Shown here: piece by piece, positions 1-8,021 of the stretch
Layout of the letters: each line of letters begins with the position of its first letter
Numbering within the stretch: the first letter of the stretch is position 1
Assembly (NCBI GenBank): GCA_945874855.1
Contig: CAMCIP010000093.1
Coordinates: 1 to 8,713 of the forward strand
DNA: 8,713 bases
Direction of reading: 5' to 3'
DNA from: Brevundimonas vancanneytii
GTDB lineage: Bacteria > Pseudomonadota > Alphaproteobacteria > Caulobacterales > Caulobacteraceae
Made by a program: the position numbers and the translations under genes
The notes under the pieces: model-generated
What the model was told of the DNA's origin: nothing
The model's input: only the letters and a program-made list of their open reading frames with translations
Database searches by the model: none

Positions 1-140
1 GGCTGGACCTATCCTGACTATCCAGAATTCCAGTTTCCCCTGATGGTTCGGGCGGTGTTATCTTCCTGTCACATCCCGACAGGTTCGCCGTCCCCGGCGT
101 GCCGGGACCAGCCCGGGGCCGTGTATGGGCCCGGGGTCAG

Positions 141-177
141 GGGGAGGAGAGAGTTATCCCCTTTCTGTCTCCTCCCC
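141..177 (+). repeat. 10-bp perfect inverted repeat (stem-loop) in the katG leader
   Basis: GGGGAGGAGA at 141-150 pairs exactly with TCTCCTCCCC at 168-177 around a 17-nt loop. The loop is the AT-richest part of this neighbourhood. The right arm is followed by GCGTTCTTC, not a run of T, so this is not a classical intrinsic terminator. It could end a gene lying left of the window, or fold in the 5' untranslated region of katG mRNA. The purine-rich left arm resembles a Shine-Dalgarno sequence but has no start codon close behind it. Confidence 0.6.
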
Positions 178-198
178 GCGTTCTTCAGGCCCCGGACG

Positions 199-226
199 CC
201 GGCCCCGGCCCGCGTCCGGGGGCCGG
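199..226 (+). repeat. GC-only stem-loop in the katG leader
   Basis: CCGGCCCCGG at 199-208 pairs with CCGGGGGCCGG at 216-226, with one bulged G and a 7-nt loop. The stem is almost entirely G-C pairs, so it should be very stable in RNA. It lies about 110 nt before the katG start and does not cover the ribosome binding site. It may be a leader structure or simply a by-product of very high GC content. Confidence 0.45.
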
Positions 227-338
227 GCGCGATCGACTCCCGCGGGACCGACCGCGCCTCTGACAGACGCCTTCCGCTTCTTGCGGGATCAGGGCAAAAC
301 CTGTTCCGCCACCTCACATCGTCGACCGGAGACACGCC

Positions 339-2552
<2,214 letters not shown>

Positions 2553-2564
2553 CGATGCGCCAAA

Positions 2565-2607
2565 CCGGCACCCGGACGCCGACTTGCGCGATCCTTCCGG
2601 GTGCCGG
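2565..2607. terminator. Putative bidirectional terminator between katG and the exchanger gene
   Basis: CCGGCACCCGGA at 2565-2576 is perfectly repeated in inverted form as TCCGGGTGCCGG at 2596-2607, leaving a 19-nt loop. It fills most of the 61-bp gap between two convergent stop codons, exactly where a shared terminator is expected. On the minus strand it is followed by only three T residues (from AAA at 2562-2564). On the plus strand there is no T-run, so the hairpin departs from the classical stem-plus-U-tract form. Confidence 0.75.
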
Positions 2608-2613
2608 GCCGGC

Positions 2614-3573
2614 TCAGAGCAGGTCGCGGGTCAGCCACCACAGATAGGCGCCATAGGCTGCCAGCAGGGCCGCGCCTTCCCACCGCACGATCTTCATGCC
2701 GGAGCGCACGAACAGCACCAGCAGCGCCGTGGCGGCCAGCATGACCCAGATGTCCAGTCGCGCGATCTCGGCGGGCACGCGGATCGGCGAGACCAGGGCC
2801 GTGATGCCGAGGATGCCGAGCACATTGTAGATGTTGGAGCCGATGATGTTGCCGAGGGCCACGTCGCCATGTCGGCGCAGGGCCGCGACGACGGAGGTGA
2901 CCAGCTCGGGCAGGGAGGTGCCGACCGCCACCACCGTCAGGCCGATGAGGGTGTCCGAGACGCCGAAACGGCGGGCCACGAGTATGGCGTTCTCCACCAG
3001 AAGATGCGCCCCGCCGATGGTCAGGCCGATGCCGAGGACGGCGAGTCCCAGCCCGACCCAAAGACCGCCGCGGGCGTCCGGCGCGTCTTCGGCGATGTGT
3101 TCATACTTGGCCCGCTCGGCATGTTGGGCCTTGCGTTCGCCCAGATAGGCCCAGACCAGATAGGCCACGAGCAGGGCCAGCATGGCGGCCCCCCACAGCC
3201 GGTCGACAAGGGTCGACAGCACCGCCGCCAGACAGACGAGGGATGCGACGACCAGCACCAGCCCATCGCGACGAAAGGCGGCGTGATCCACCGCGATCGG
3301 CGCGATCAGGGCGGTAAGGCCGAGAATCAGCAGGATGTTGGCGGTGTTGGAGCCGACCACATTCCCCACCGCTATGCCCGGCGACCCGGCTGCGGCCGCT
3401 GCCAGACTGGTGACCAGCTCGGGCGTCGAAGTGCCGAAGCCCACCAGGGTCAGGCCGATCAGCAATGGCGAGACCCCCAGGCTGCGCGCCGCGGTCGACG
3501 CCCCGCGGACGAGGGTGTCGCCGCCGACCGTCAGCAGGATCAGGCCGAGGCCGAGGAGCAGATAGGTGGTCAT
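2614..3573 (-). CDS. CaCA-family cation (Na+ or H+)/Ca2+ exchanger, YrbG-like
   Basis: Inner-membrane antiporter of 319 residues, probably about ten transmembrane helices, likely exporting Ca2+ in exchange for Na+ or H+. It shows the two inverted alpha-repeats that define the family. The first has GTSTPE at 47-52 and GSN at 74-76. The second has GTSLPE at 218-223 and GSN at 245-247. E52 and E223 are the expected ion-binding acids. A charged loop at about 145-170 joins the halves and is short, as in bacterial members such as E. coli YrbG. The ATG was chosen because GGAGGG (complement of 3579-3584) sits five bases upstream and the protein then begins directly with the first membrane helix. Longer upstream reading in this frame overlaps the divergent flavoprotein gene and is not credible. 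The actual ion is not deducible from sequence. Confidence 0.93.
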   Translation of the reverse strand: MTTYLLLGLGLILLTVGGDTLVRGASTAARSLGVSPLLIGLTLVGFGTSTPELVTSLAAAAAGSPGIAVGNVVGSNTANILLILGLTALIAPIAVDHAAFRRDGLVLVVASLVCLAAVLSTLVDRLWGAAMLALLVAYLVWAYLGERKAQHAERAKYEHIAEDAPDARGGLWVGLGLAVLGIGLTIGGAHLLVENAILVARRFGVSDTLIGLTVVAVGTSLPELVTSVVAALRRHGDVALGNIIGSNIYNVLGILGITALVSPIRVPAEIARLDIWVMLAATALLVLFVRSGMKIVRWEGAALLAAYGAYLWWLTRDLL

Positions 3574-3682
3574 GAGGTCCCTCCGGTAAAGGGCCAATCC
3601 CACTCCCGGGACCGGATCGCAACCGCGACGACGGGACGCGTCGGGGGTGTCGGTCGCGGCGGTGGACTGGTATCGGCTGGGC
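3574..3682. promoter_or_regulatory. Divergent intergenic region between exchanger and flavoprotein genes
   Basis: The 109-bp gap must hold both promoters. On the exchanger side a clear ribosome binding site is seen at 3579-3584. Towards the flavoprotein there is a short dyad, CGACG/CGTCG at 3629-3633 and 3639-3643, with a 5-nt spacer. No convincing -35/-10 pair could be picked by eye in this GC-rich stretch. Confidence 0.4.
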
Positions 3683-4870
3683 ATGATCACCGAACGTCTG
3701 GACGTCCTGGTCGTCGGCGCCGGCGCGGCGGGGATGATGTGCGCGATCGAGGCCGGGCGGCGCGGGCGTTCTGTCCGCGTGATCGACCATGCCCGGGCAC
3801 CGGGCGAGAAGATCCGCATCTCGGGTGGCGGGCGGTGCAACTTCACCAACCTGGGGACCGGGCCGGGGAATTTCCTCGGCGAGAACCCGCGCTTCGCCAC
3901 CTCCGCCCTGAAGCGGTTCACCCAGCATGACTTCATCAAGCGCGTGGACCGCGCGGGGATCGCCTGGCACGAAAAGACCCTCGGCCAGCTGTTCTGCGAC
4001 GACTCCGCAAGGCAGATCGTCCGTATGCTGACAGACGACATGGCCGCGGCGGGAGTCAGCCTGTCGCTGGGGTCGGCGGTGGCCGAGGTGGCGCGCGATG
4101 GCGACGGCTTCCACGCCACATTGTCCGACGGCACGGCGGTGCGGGCGGCGTCGCTGGTTCTGGCCACAGGCGGCAAGTCCATTCCCAAGATGGGGGCGAC
4201 GGGCTGGGCCTATGAGACGGCGCGAGGGTTCGGCCTGAGGATGACGGAGACCCGGCCGGCACTGGTGCCTCTGACCTTCGATCCCGACTGGCTGGCGCGC
4301 TGGAGCCCCTTGGCTGGCCTGTCCGTCGACGCCGTTGTCGCCTGTGGCAGGACCCGGTTCCGCGAGGGATTGCTGTTCACCCACCGGGGCCTGAGCGGGC
4401 CGTCGATCCTGCAGATCAGTTCGTTCTGGCGCGAGGGCGAGGCGATCACCGTGGCCATGGCCCCGGATGCGGACGTCTTCTCCGAACTGAAGGCCCTGAA
4501 GGCGGTCAACGGCCGACAGGCCCCGCATACGGCCCTGGCGCGGCTGGCGCCGGCAAGGCTGGCCGAGCGGCTGGTCGAGGCCGAGGGGCTGGCGGGCAAT
4601 CTGGCCGACGCGCCGGACGCGGCCCTGAGGCGATTGGACGCCGCGGTCAACGGCTGGACCGTCAAGCCCGTCGGGTCGGAGGGCTATCGGACGGCGGAGG
4701 TGACCCTGGGCGGGGTGGCGACAGACCAGCTGGACCAGCAGACCCTGCAGGCACGCAGCGTGCCCGGCCTGTTCGTGATCGGCGAGGCAGTGGATGTGAC
4801 GGGCTGGCTGGGCGGCTATAATTTCCAGTGGGCCTGGTCATCGGGCTGGGCGGCCGGACAGGTGTGCTGA
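3683..4870 (+). CDS. HI0933/YhiN-family FAD-dependent flavoprotein
   Basis: FAD-binding oxidoreductase-like protein of 395 residues, predicted cytosolic. The N-terminal Rossmann motif GAGAAG spans 12-17 and an acidic D35 ends the second strand. The family signature around KIRISGGGRCNFTN is at 43-56, a second nucleotide-contacting LATGGKSIP at 160-168, and LFTHRGLSGPSILQ lies mid-protein. The C-terminus carries the diagnostic GLFVIGEAVDVTGWLGGYNFQWAWSS-type block that closes the FAD site. Length and motif order fit the HI0933 family (Pfam PF03486), which includes E. coli YhiN and the clostridial BaiN. To my knowledge YhiN has been reported as the 23S rRNA dihydrouridine synthase RdsA; whether this protein has that activity is inference. 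The ATG at 3683 places the Rossmann motif close to the N-terminus as usual, but its ribosome binding site is weak. An in-frame GTG at 3647 would add 12 residues. The gene stands alone and is divergent from the exchanger gene. Confidence 0.92.
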   Translation: MITERLDVLVVGAGAAGMMCAIEAGRRGRSVRVIDHARAPGEKIRISGGGRCNFTNLGTGPGNFLGENPRFATSALKRFTQHDFIKRVDRAGIAWHEKTLGQLFCDDSARQIVRMLTDDMAAAGVSLSLGSAVAEVARDGDGFHATLSDGTAVRAASLVLATGGKSIPKMGATGWAYETARGFGLRMTETRPALVPLTFDPDWLARWSPLAGLSVDAVVACGRTRFREGLLFTHRGLSGPSILQISSFWREGEAITVAMAPDADVFSELKALKAVNGRQAPHTALARLAPARLAERLVEAEGLAGNLADAPDAALRRLDAAVNGWTVKPVGSEGYRTAEVTLGGVATDQLDQQTLQARSVPGLFVIGEAVDVTGWLGGYNFQWAWSSGWAAGQVC

Positions 4871-5078
4871 AACGCCGCCTTGAACTTCAACGCTGCTTGA
4901 CCGAAGATACATTCGCGGAACGGGCCCCTCTGGCACGAACCGGTCGGTGCCTTCCCCTCCAGCGCCAGATCGGTATGTGTGATGTCGGACCGCATCGGGC
5001 GCCCCGGCGTTCGACCGGCCCCCAATCCGCGGCGCCGGGCGCCCGACCCTCTCGTTCCCATACCGGCCCGGAGCCTCC
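4871..5078 (+). promoter_or_regulatory. Intergenic region before the zinc-ribbon gene
   Basis: No gene is seen in these 208 bases. TTGACCG at 4897-4903 is a good -35 match for an alphaproteobacterial housekeeping promoter, but only a weak -10 candidate lies downstream. A small dyad GGCAC/GTGCC at 4932-4936 and 4947-4951, followed by TTCCCCTCC, could act as a weak terminator of the flavoprotein gene. The larger stem-loop at 4995-5046 is listed separately. Confidence 0.35.
4995..5046 (+). repeat. Long GC-rich stem-loop upstream of the zinc-ribbon gene
   Basis: TCGGGCGCCCCGGCG at 4995-5009 pairs with CGCCGGGCGCCCGA at 5033-5046 in a 14-bp stem with a single bulged C and a 23-nt loop. It ends 32 bases before the ATG of the zinc-ribbon gene and leaves its ribosome binding site (GGAG at 5070-5073) free. 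No T-run follows the stem. It may be a factor-assisted terminator of the flavoprotein transcript or a 5' leader structure of the next gene. Confidence 0.6.
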
Positions 5079-5411
5079 ATGCCCCTTCTGATGTGCCCCA
5101 ACGACGATTCGCCCATGCAGACCGTCGAACGGTCGGGCGTGCAGTTCGACATGTGCCCCAAATGCCGGGGCGTCTGGCTGGATCGCGGGGAGCTGGAGAA
5201 TCTGATGCAGGCGGCCGTCGCCGACGCACCTGTCGCCGCCGCCCCGCCCCCGCCGCAGGTCCGGCCGCAACAGGCCCCGATGCAGCCGCCGCCCCAGCCC
5301 TGGGGCTATGGCGAGCGCGGCGAGCGGGGGGAATATGGCGAACGCGGCGAGTATGGCGAGCGCGGCCACTACGGCAAGCGGCGCGGCTCGATCTTCGACA
5401 TCTTCGACTGA
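5079..5411 (+). CDS. Small TFIIB-type zinc-ribbon protein with repetitive charged tail
   Basis: Protein of 110 residues. Residues 5-42 form a zf-TFIIB-type zinc ribbon (Pfam PF13453). A first knuckle CPND at 6-9 is followed by CPKC at 26-29 and the family hallmark GVWLDRGEL at 31-39. Only three cysteines are present (C6, C26, C29); the first knuckle has Asp where the textbook form has a second Cys, a variant I believe is common in this bacterial group. A Pro/Gln/Ala-rich linker (about 45-75) leads to near-perfect repeats of Tyr-Gly-Glu-Arg-Gly-Glu and a terminal SIFDIFD. GGAG at 5070-5073 sits five bases before the ATG. No signal peptide or membrane segment is seen. The cellular role of such proteins is unknown; metal binding is inferred from the motif. 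The gene ends directly against the convergent neighbour. Confidence 0.9.
   Translation: MPLLMCPNDDSPMQTVERSGVQFDMCPKCRGVWLDRGELENLMQAAVADAPVAAAPPPPQVRPQQAPMQPPPQPWGYGERGERGEYGERGEYGERGHYGKRRGSIFDIFD
5307..5378 (+). repeat. In-frame 18-bp tandem repeat in the zinc-ribbon gene
   Basis: Units starting TATGGCGA(A/G)CGCGGC begin at 5307, 5334 and 5352, with a degenerate TACGGCAAG at 5370. The last two full units are exactly 18 bp apart and differ at only a few positions. The extra 9 bp between the first and second units encode Arg-Gly-Glu. The repeats keep the reading frame and encode the Gly-Glu-Arg-Tyr tail. They suggest expansion by slippage, so the tail length may vary among strains. Confidence 0.75.
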
Positions 5412-7124
5412 TCAGGCCGCCAGACCGACCTGTTTCATCAAGGCCCGGATCGGAGCCACCGCTTCGGGCGCAGCGCTGAGTGCGGTCCGGACCTCCGGGG
5501 CGCGCAAGAGCTTCAGCGCCTCCGCCCTGGCGCGGTCGGCGCAGGGCCCGAGGGGCCCCGTTTCCCCCGCCGCCAGCCGCAGCAGGACCCGGAGCCGGGC
5601 GGGGACGGGCGCAGGGGCGCGGGCCACCTGGGCCAGGATGCGGCCTTCGGCCTCCAGCGTTCCGCCGACCGTGCCTATGGCGGCCACGATCTGATCCTGA
5701 TCCGTGGGCGACAGGGCGGCACCGACCACGGCGCGCTGCAGGTCGGCCAGGGTCTTCAGCGCCTGTGTCGACCCGTCCGGGGCGCGTCGCATCTCGCTTT
5801 CGAAACGCAGCGAGGTCACGCAGGCCGCCAGCCAGCGCGCGGCCGAGCGCTTGTTGGCCAGGCCGGTCACGTTCTCGCACAGCCGGGTCAGTTGCTCGGC
5901 TTCGCACTGCACCGTGCCGCAGTCCTTGACGAAGGCTGCCACGAAGTCGGCGGTGACCAGACTCCTTGACCGTTCGATGAAGGCGTTCTGGATCTCTTCG
6001 AGGGTCAGCAGGCGCCCGGCGGCCGCGGTCAGGGTCATCGCCAGGGCGCGAAGGATGTCGATCTCGCCGGGGGCGTCGCGGGGGCGCAGACGGCGGGGAC
6101 TCATCAGCTCACGCAGCACCATCCGTGCAAGGCTGGCGCCCAGCAGGGGGAATTCTCCCGACGAGAGCCGCGCGCCCAGCCGGGCCGCCGGGCCGTCGAC
6201 GGCCGGGATCAGCAGGCCCAGCCGGGGATCGGCCGCGACCAGGGCCTCGATCTCGCGCGGAGCCACCATACGGACCACGGCCGCCAGGCTGGCCCCCTGG
6301 TCCAGAGACGGGCCGAGGATTTCGGCCAGACCCGTGCGCGAGGCCATGAGTTCCGACAGGATCTGTTCCAGGGCCACCATGACCAGGGCCCGTGGCGGGC
6401 CGTCGGCGGGGGCCGCATCGGCCAGGGCCATCAGCCGGTCCAGCCGGGCGCGGGCCCCCTTGCAGCCCTTCAGCGCGCCCGAGACGACGCCCCCCATGAC
6501 GAAGGACCGATCGGCCGATCCGGCCAGCTTGTGGGCCAGCTCCGCCAGGCCGCGGTCCTCCAGCTCGGGAAACATCCGCTGGCGACCGGCCACGACCAGC
6601 CGTTCGATCGTCCGGTCGGCGAGCTTCTGATAGTGGCGCATCAGGTCATGCACCGGCTGGCCCACGGCCTGGCTCTCGGGCACGGCGACCTTCTGGATGG
6701 CGTGCTGAAGCTCGACGCCCGACGCCTCAAGCTTTTCGGCGAGGTCCGGCCGGTGGAGCAGTTCGAAGGCCGTGACCCCCTGACGTGACAGCCAGTCTTC
6801 CAGAACCCGCGCCAGGGTCTCGCGGGCCTGGGGGGAGTACATGTCCTGGGGGGCCCCGCAGCGGGGACCGGCCTGGTCGTCGGGGATCACCCGCTTGCGC
6901 CGGACCTCCGGTGCGCCCTTGGTGAGGACGGTCAGGCTGGAGAACTGCAGGGTTTCGGGGTCGAGCGTTTCCTTGGTGACGCGCACAGCGGCTGCCCGGT
7001 CGTCGCGCAGCAGATCCTCGGCCGTCTCCATCGCGTGGCCGCGATCCTCGGTCGCCATAAGCAGGCTCCACGGCGCGGGCGCCGTCTTGCGGATGAAGAC
7101 CTCATAGTGGACGGCGCCGGACAT
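5412..7124 (-). CDS. Conserved-looking protein of unknown function, alpha-helical
   Basis: I do not recognise a named family in this 570-residue protein. Residues 1-70 look like a small alpha/beta domain (YEVFIRKT, an acidic helix around 30-40, then AVRVTKETLD and LTVLTKG). A charged linker (71-98) follows. Residues 99-570 are almost wholly helical and rich in Leu, Ala and Arg, as in helical-repeat or scaffold proteins. Cysteines C402, C407, C416 and C435 cluster in the C-terminal third, without a clear metal motif. There is no signal peptide or membrane helix, so it is probably cytosolic. Base composition and third-position bias match its neighbours, which argues for a real gene. The ATG at 7124 has GGAAA about six bases upstream and is preferred over an in-frame GTG at 7151, which has no ribosome binding site. 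It is divergent from chvI and may share regulation with it; that is inference from position only. Confidence 0.82.
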   Translation of the reverse strand: MSGAVHYEVFIRKTAPAPWSLLMATEDRGHAMETAEDLLRDDRAAAVRVTKETLDPETLQFSSLTVLTKGAPEVRRKRVIPDDQAGPRCGAPQDMYSPQARETLARVLEDWLSRQGVTAFELLHRPDLAEKLEASGVELQHAIQKVAVPESQAVGQPVHDLMRHYQKLADRTIERLVVAGRQRMFPELEDRGLAELAHKLAGSADRSFVMGGVVSGALKGCKGARARLDRLMALADAAPADGPPRALVMVALEQILSELMASRTGLAEILGPSLDQGASLAAVVRMVAPREIEALVAADPRLGLLIPAVDGPAARLGARLSSGEFPLLGASLARMVLRELMSPRRLRPRDAPGEIDILRALAMTLTAAAGRLLTLEEIQNAFIERSRSLVTADFVAAFVKDCGTVQCEAEQLTRLCENVTGLANKRSAARWLAACVTSLRFESEMRRAPDGSTQALKTLADLQRAVVGAALSPTDQDQIVAAIGTVGGTLEAEGRILAQVARAPAPVPARLRVLLRLAAGETGPLGPCADRARAEALKLLRAPEVRTALSAAPEAVAPIRALMKQVGLAA

Positions 7125-7316
7125 GGAGTTTCCGCGTTCTGGGTTCTCCACCGTGCCACACAGGCTTTAAGGCGGGGTTTCGCAGGCCGGGGACGGCACG
7201 GAGCCCGAATCGCCGCAATCTCGTCCTCTTGTCGAAGAACGGTTACGCTGCGCGCGCGTTGATGCGCCACGACGATGCGCCGGCGCGGCCGTGCGCAGAC
7301 TGCTGAGGAGACCGAC
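7125..7316. promoter_or_regulatory. Divergent regulatory region between the unknown gene and chvI
   Basis: This 192-bp gap carries the promoters of both flanking genes. Visible structure includes a dyad CCGTGCC/GGCACGG at 7151-7157 and 7195-7201, GGTTAC (GTAACC on the other strand) at 7241-7246, and a direct repeat GATGCGCC at 7261-7268 and 7274-7281, 13 bp apart. OmpR-type regulators such as ChvI bind direct repeats, so autoregulation is conceivable but not shown. Positions 7305-7310 are the chvI ribosome binding site GAGGAG. No confident -35/-10 hexamers were identified. Confidence 0.45.
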
Positions 7317-8021
7317 TTGGCCAACATCACCCTGGTGGACGACGACGAGAACATCGTGGCCTCCGTGTCGCTGGCGCTGGAAAGCCACGGCCACAAGGTC
7401 ACCGCCTGGCACGACGGGGCCACCGGTCTGGAAGCGCTGGAGAGCAATCCGCCCGACCTGGCCATCCTGGACGTCAAGATGCCCCGCATGGACGGGATGG
7501 AGGTGCTGCGCCGCCTGCGCCAGACCTCCAGCCTGCCGGTCATCATCCTGACGTCCAAGGACGAGGAGATCGACGAGATCCTGGGCTTCAACCTCGGCGC
7601 CGACGACTACATCCACAAGCCGTTCAGCCAGCGACTGCTGATCGAGCGGGTCAAGGCGTTGCTGCGGCGCACCGGCGCGGACGGGTCGGAGCCGGAGACG
7701 CCCAGCGAGTCGGCCTCACGCGCGATCCGACGCGGCAAGCTGTCCATGGACCCGGCCCGCCACGAGAGCACCTGGGAGGGCCGGCCGGTCAAGCTGACGG
7801 TGACGGAGTTCCTGCTGCTGCAGGCCCTGGCCCAACGCCCCGGCTTCGTGAAGAGCCGCGACAACCTGATGGACGCGGCCTATGATGATCAGGTCTATGT
7901 CGACGACCGCACGATCGACAGCCACGTGAAGCGGATGCGCAAGAAGTTCCGGATGGTCGACCCGGAGTTCGACGCCATCGAGACCCTGTATGGCGTCGGA
8001 TATCGATACCGCGAAAGCTGA
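7317..8021 (+). CDS. chvI: Response regulator ChvI (OmpR/PhoB family)
   Basis: Cytoplasmic transcription factor of 234 residues, the partner of sensor kinase ChvG. The receiver domain (about 1-120) has the acidic pocket D8-D10, phospho-acceptor D52 in ILDVKMPRMDG, T79 in ILTSKDEE and K101 in HKPF. A winged-helix DNA-binding domain follows (about 135-234), ending in the typical TLYGVGYRY hairpin. The LVDDDENI start and the SKDEEIDE and HKPFSQRLLIERV stretches are very close to ChvI of Caulobacter and rhizobia as I know them. The start is placed at TTG 7317 because GAGGAG lies exactly six bases upstream and the resulting LANITLVDDDEN (read as Met-Ala-Asn) matches the normal ChvI N-terminus. An in-frame ATG at 7275 would add 14 unusual residues and has no ribosome binding site. 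It overlaps chvG, so the two are co-transcribed. Known ChvI regulons concern cell envelope, acid or osmotic stress. Confidence 0.95.
   Translation: MANITLVDDDENIVASVSLALESHGHKVTAWHDGATGLEALESNPPDLAILDVKMPRMDGMEVLRRLRQTSSLPVIILTSKDEEIDEILGFNLGADDYIHKPFSQRLLIERVKALLRRTGADGSEPETPSESASRAIRRGKLSMDPARHESTWEGRPVKLTVTEFLLLQALAQRPGFVKSRDNLMDAAYDDQVYVDDRTIDSHVKRMRKKFRMVDPEFDAIETLYGVGYRYRES

Larger units (their letters stand above)
1..338 (+). other. Non-coding leader upstream of katG
   Basis: I see no convincing gene here. Open frames crossing the stretch lack a plausible ribosome binding site and merge into frames antisense or out of phase with katG. The first 65 bases are clearly less GC-rich than the rest, as expected of a promoter. 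They hold a direct repeat CTATC at 9-13 and 18-22, and a 5-bp dyad CTGGA/TCCAG at 3-7 and 21-25. The sequence TGTTAT at 56-61 is a weak -10 candidate, but no good -35 partner lies at the right distance. From 110 onward the stretch becomes extremely GC-rich and holds two strong inverted repeats, listed separately. If transcription starts near 65, katG would have a leader of roughly 270 nt. Peroxide control by OxyR is usual for katG in this class, but no canonical OxyR site is visible. Confidence 0.5.

Noticed and set aside
111..136. GCCCGGGG repeated at 111-118 and 129-136
   Set aside because: The repeat is short and self-complementary in a GC-saturated stretch, so it is easily explained by base composition.
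3574..4188. N-terminal extension of the exchanger to a far upstream start, giving 524 residues
   Set aside because: The extension lies antisense to the flavoprotein gene and lacks exchanger features. The ATG at 3573 has an ideal ribosome binding site and begins at the first membrane helix.
3101..4528. A 475-codon minus-strand open frame across the exchanger and flavoprotein genes
   Set aside because: It crosses two well-supported genes and their divergent promoter region, and has no recognisable motifs.
4880..4890. Palindrome TTGAACTTCAA just after the flavoprotein gene
   Set aside because: It is only 11 bp with a single central base, too short for a hairpin and without supporting context as an operator.
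4816..5907. A 363-codon minus-strand open frame over the zinc-ribbon gene
   Set aside because: It spans the end of the flavoprotein gene, the intergenic stem-loop, the zinc-ribbon gene and the end of the unknown gene. Its composition is Arg/Gly/Ala/Pro-rich with no domain.
5704..6630. A 308-codon plus-strand open frame inside the unknown minus-strand gene
   Set aside because: It is Ser/Arg/Ala-rich and motif-free. The minus-strand frame is longer, runs gap-free to a neighbour's stop codon and has a plausible ribosome binding site and protein-like composition.
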